Shown here: piece after piece, positions 6,678 through 7,998 of the stretch
Numbering within the stretch: the stretch's first letter is position 1
Layout: the number at the start of each line of letters is the position of its first letter
Source: an uncultured Clostridia bacterium
GTDB taxonomy: Bacteria > Bacillota > Clostridia > Oscillospirales > Acutalibacteraceae
DNA: 7,998 nucleotides
Direction: 5' to 3'
Assembly: GCA_947567585.1 (NCBI GenBank)
Contig: CANONE010000098.1
Location: 1-7,998, forward strand
Notes under the pieces: generated by a model
What the model saw: only the letters and a program-made list of their open reading frames with translations
Databases searched by the model: none
What the model was told of the DNA's origin: nothing
Position numbers and translations under genes: made by a program

Positions 6678-7998
6678 GCTACAAAGACCATGACGGAGCG
6701 GGGGCCGATCTGAAACCTTCTGCCCGCCAGCTTTCTGGGCGACTGCGCCGCGTCCCAGGTATTCACAGCCAGCTCCCACTGCACGGATCTTGACACCTCC
6801 GGCAGCTCTACCTCCAGCTGCTCCCAGTAGGCGTTGGAAGCTATATAGATCATCTCCGGTCCGTTGCGCCGCTCATACCCGGCAAACATCACGCCCACAT
6901 AGTGCTCGTCCGCCCCAAAGGAACCCTGATGCCAAGGCGTTACACCGTGGAAGCTCACGTCCGGGGCGCCCATGGCCCCATCGCTGAGATTGGCCCGCAG
7001 CGCCTTATGGTCCATGCGGAACTGGATCATATATTGGAAAAACCGGAACATTTCCTGATTCTTCTCCAAAAGCCCCCAGTCCAGCCAAGAGATGATATTG
7101 TCCTGGCAGTAGGCGTTGTTATTGCCAAACTGGGTATTGCAGAATTCATCCCCCGCTAAAAACATGGGAGTGCCCCGGCTGCACATCAAGAGGGCGAAGG
7201 AGTTGCGGATCATCCGCATACGCAGGATATTTACTCCTGGGTTTTCTGTTTCCCCCTCCGCGCCGCAGTTCCAGCTGTAATTGTTCCAGCTGCCGTCCGT
7301 GTTATTCCATCCATTTTCCTCGTTGTGCTTGTCATTATAGGCAAACAGGTCGTAGAGGGTAAAACCGTCGTGGCAGGTCAGGAAATTCACCGAAGCATTG
7401 GTCCGCCCGTGAACCTCGTAAATGTCCCGGGAACCGGCAATACGCTGGGCCGCGGTATTGGCCGTGCCGGGGTCGCCCTTGATGTAGCAGCGCATATCGT
7501 CCCGGTATTTTCCGTTCCATTCGGCCCAACGGTTCCAGGAAGGGAAGCTGCCTACCTGGTAAAGCCCCCCGGCATCCCATGCCTCGGCGATGAGCTTTAC
7601 GCCGCCTAAAATCGGGTCAAAGGCCAGAGATTGCAGCAGCGGCGGCTTATCCATGGGAGAACCGTCCTCATTGCGGCCCAGAATGGAGGCCAAGTCGAAC
7701 CGGAAGCCGTCCACCCGGTAGGCGGCCACCCAATAGCGCAGGCAGTCCAGAATCATCTGGTGAACAATGGGGTGGTTGCAGTTTAACGTATTGCCGCAGC
7801 CGCTAAAGTTGTAGTAATACCCTTCCGGAGTCAGCAGGTAATAGATATTATTGTCAAATCCCTTAAAGGAGAAGAAGGGGCCCTGCTCATTGCCCTCGGC
7901 CGTATGGTTAAAGACCACATCCAGATATACCTCCATGCCGTTCATTTTGAATTCCCGGATCAGTCTCTTTAGCTCGTTCCCCTCCCTATTGTGCTCGT
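6671..7998 (-). CDS. glgX: Glycogen debranching enzyme GlgX / isoamylase, partial at 5' end
   Basis: Cytoplasmic GH13 hydrolase that cleaves alpha-1,6 branches of glycogen or limit dextrin. The visible part is 441 residues; the frame is open to the window edge and the N-terminal part (carbohydrate-binding domain and start of the barrel) is outside. Counting from the internal Met at 7945 as 1, the GH13 regions are DVVFNHT (9-15), GFRFDLAS with the nucleophile D84, LIAEAWD with the acid/base E121, and FLTCHDG with the third acidic residue D193. Further family marks are GCGNTLNCNHP (49-59), YSWNCGAEGE and FLAGDEF. The C-terminal beta domain runs to the end, RSVMVFVAK. The Met at 7945 is not the start: the preceding 17 in-frame residues continue the fold. 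Motif wording is closer to plant-type isoamylases as I recall them than to E. coli GlgX. It converges on the CmpB-type gene with 44 bp between stops. Its promoter is not visible. Confidence 0.95.
   Translation of the reverse strand, partial: EHNREGNELKRLIREFKMNGMEVYLDVVFNHTAEGNEQGPFFSFKGFDNNIYYLLTPEGYYYNFSGCGNTLNCNHPIVHQMILDCLRYWVAAYRVDGFRFDLASILGRNEDGSPMDKPPLLQSLAFDPILGGVKLIAEAWDAGGLYQVGSFPSWNRWAEWNGKYRDDMRCYIKGDPGTANTAAQRIAGSRDIYEVHGRTNASVNFLTCHDGFTLYDLFAYNDKHNEENGWNNTDGSWNNYSWNCGAEGETENPGVNILRMRMIRNSFALLMCSRGTPMFLAGDEFCNTQFGNNNAYCQDNIISWLDWGLLEKNQEMFRFFQYMIQFRMDHKALRANLSDGAMGAPDVSFHGVTPWHQGSFGADEHYVGVMFAGYERRNGPEMIYIASNAYWEQLEVELPEVSRSVQWELAVNTWDAAQSPRKLAGRRFQIGPRSVMVFVAK

Noticed and set aside
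5739..6779. 346-codon minus-strand frame opposite the CmpB-type gene
   Set aside because: Runs through the terminator hairpin and into the debranching gene in another frame; composition is that of an antisense shadow.
7943..7945. ATG at 7945 as the start of the debranching enzyme
   Set aside because: The frame stays open to the window edge and encodes the expected barrel sequence upstream; a start here would lack the N-terminal domains.
1..7998. CRISPR arrays, tRNA/rRNA genes, IS elements, phage or defence genes
   Set aside because: No direct-repeat arrays, cloverleaf sequences, transposase motifs or terminal inverted repeats seen on either strand; every long stretch is explained by ordinary genes.

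Overview
The window reads as an ordinary chromosomal segment of a GC-rich, low-branching Firmicute, most likely a gut-type clostridium of the Oscillospiraceae kind. This is inference from three things: near-consensus sigma-A promoters and AGGAGG-type ribosome binding sites, one clear TTG start, and a gene set (COG4586-type ABC exporter, NhaC antiporter, fused Nnr enzyme, CmpB-type membrane protein, GlgX) common in that group. I see no mobile element, tRNA, rRNA, CRISPR array or phage gene.

Layout. Left arm, minus strand (1-1606): an ABC exporter operon, ATPase gene first and then an ABC-2 family permease cut by the window edge at or very near its last codon. It is driven by a strong promoter at 1705-1733. 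A 438-bp divergent intergenic region (1607-2044) follows, with one near-consensus promoter facing each way and about 245 bp between them that I cannot assign.

Middle, plus strand (2045-6626): an NhaC-family Na+/H+ (or Na+/organic acid) antiporter with a TTG start, then 21 bp later a fused NAD(P)HX epimerase/dehydratase (Nnr), then, after a 67-bp gap holding its own probable promoter, a 525-residue membrane protein made of two tandem CmpB (DUF1113-like) domains joined by a charged linker. A strong hairpin terminator closes this block. Its T-tract overlaps the 3' end of the convergent gene.

Right arm, minus strand (6671-7998): the C-terminal two thirds or so of a GlgX/isoamylase-type glycogen debranching enzyme with all four GH13 motifs intact. 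Its 5' end lies outside the window.

Functionally the genes cover export of an unknown substrate, sodium/pH homeostasis, repair of damaged nicotinamide cofactors, an uncharacterised membrane protein and glycogen breakdown. Only two linkages are supported by the sequence: ATPase with permease (13-bp gap) and nhaC with nnr (21-bp gap). I did not find a convincing undescribed system. The best candidates for a second look are the internally duplicated CmpB protein and the antiporter-Nnr pairing.
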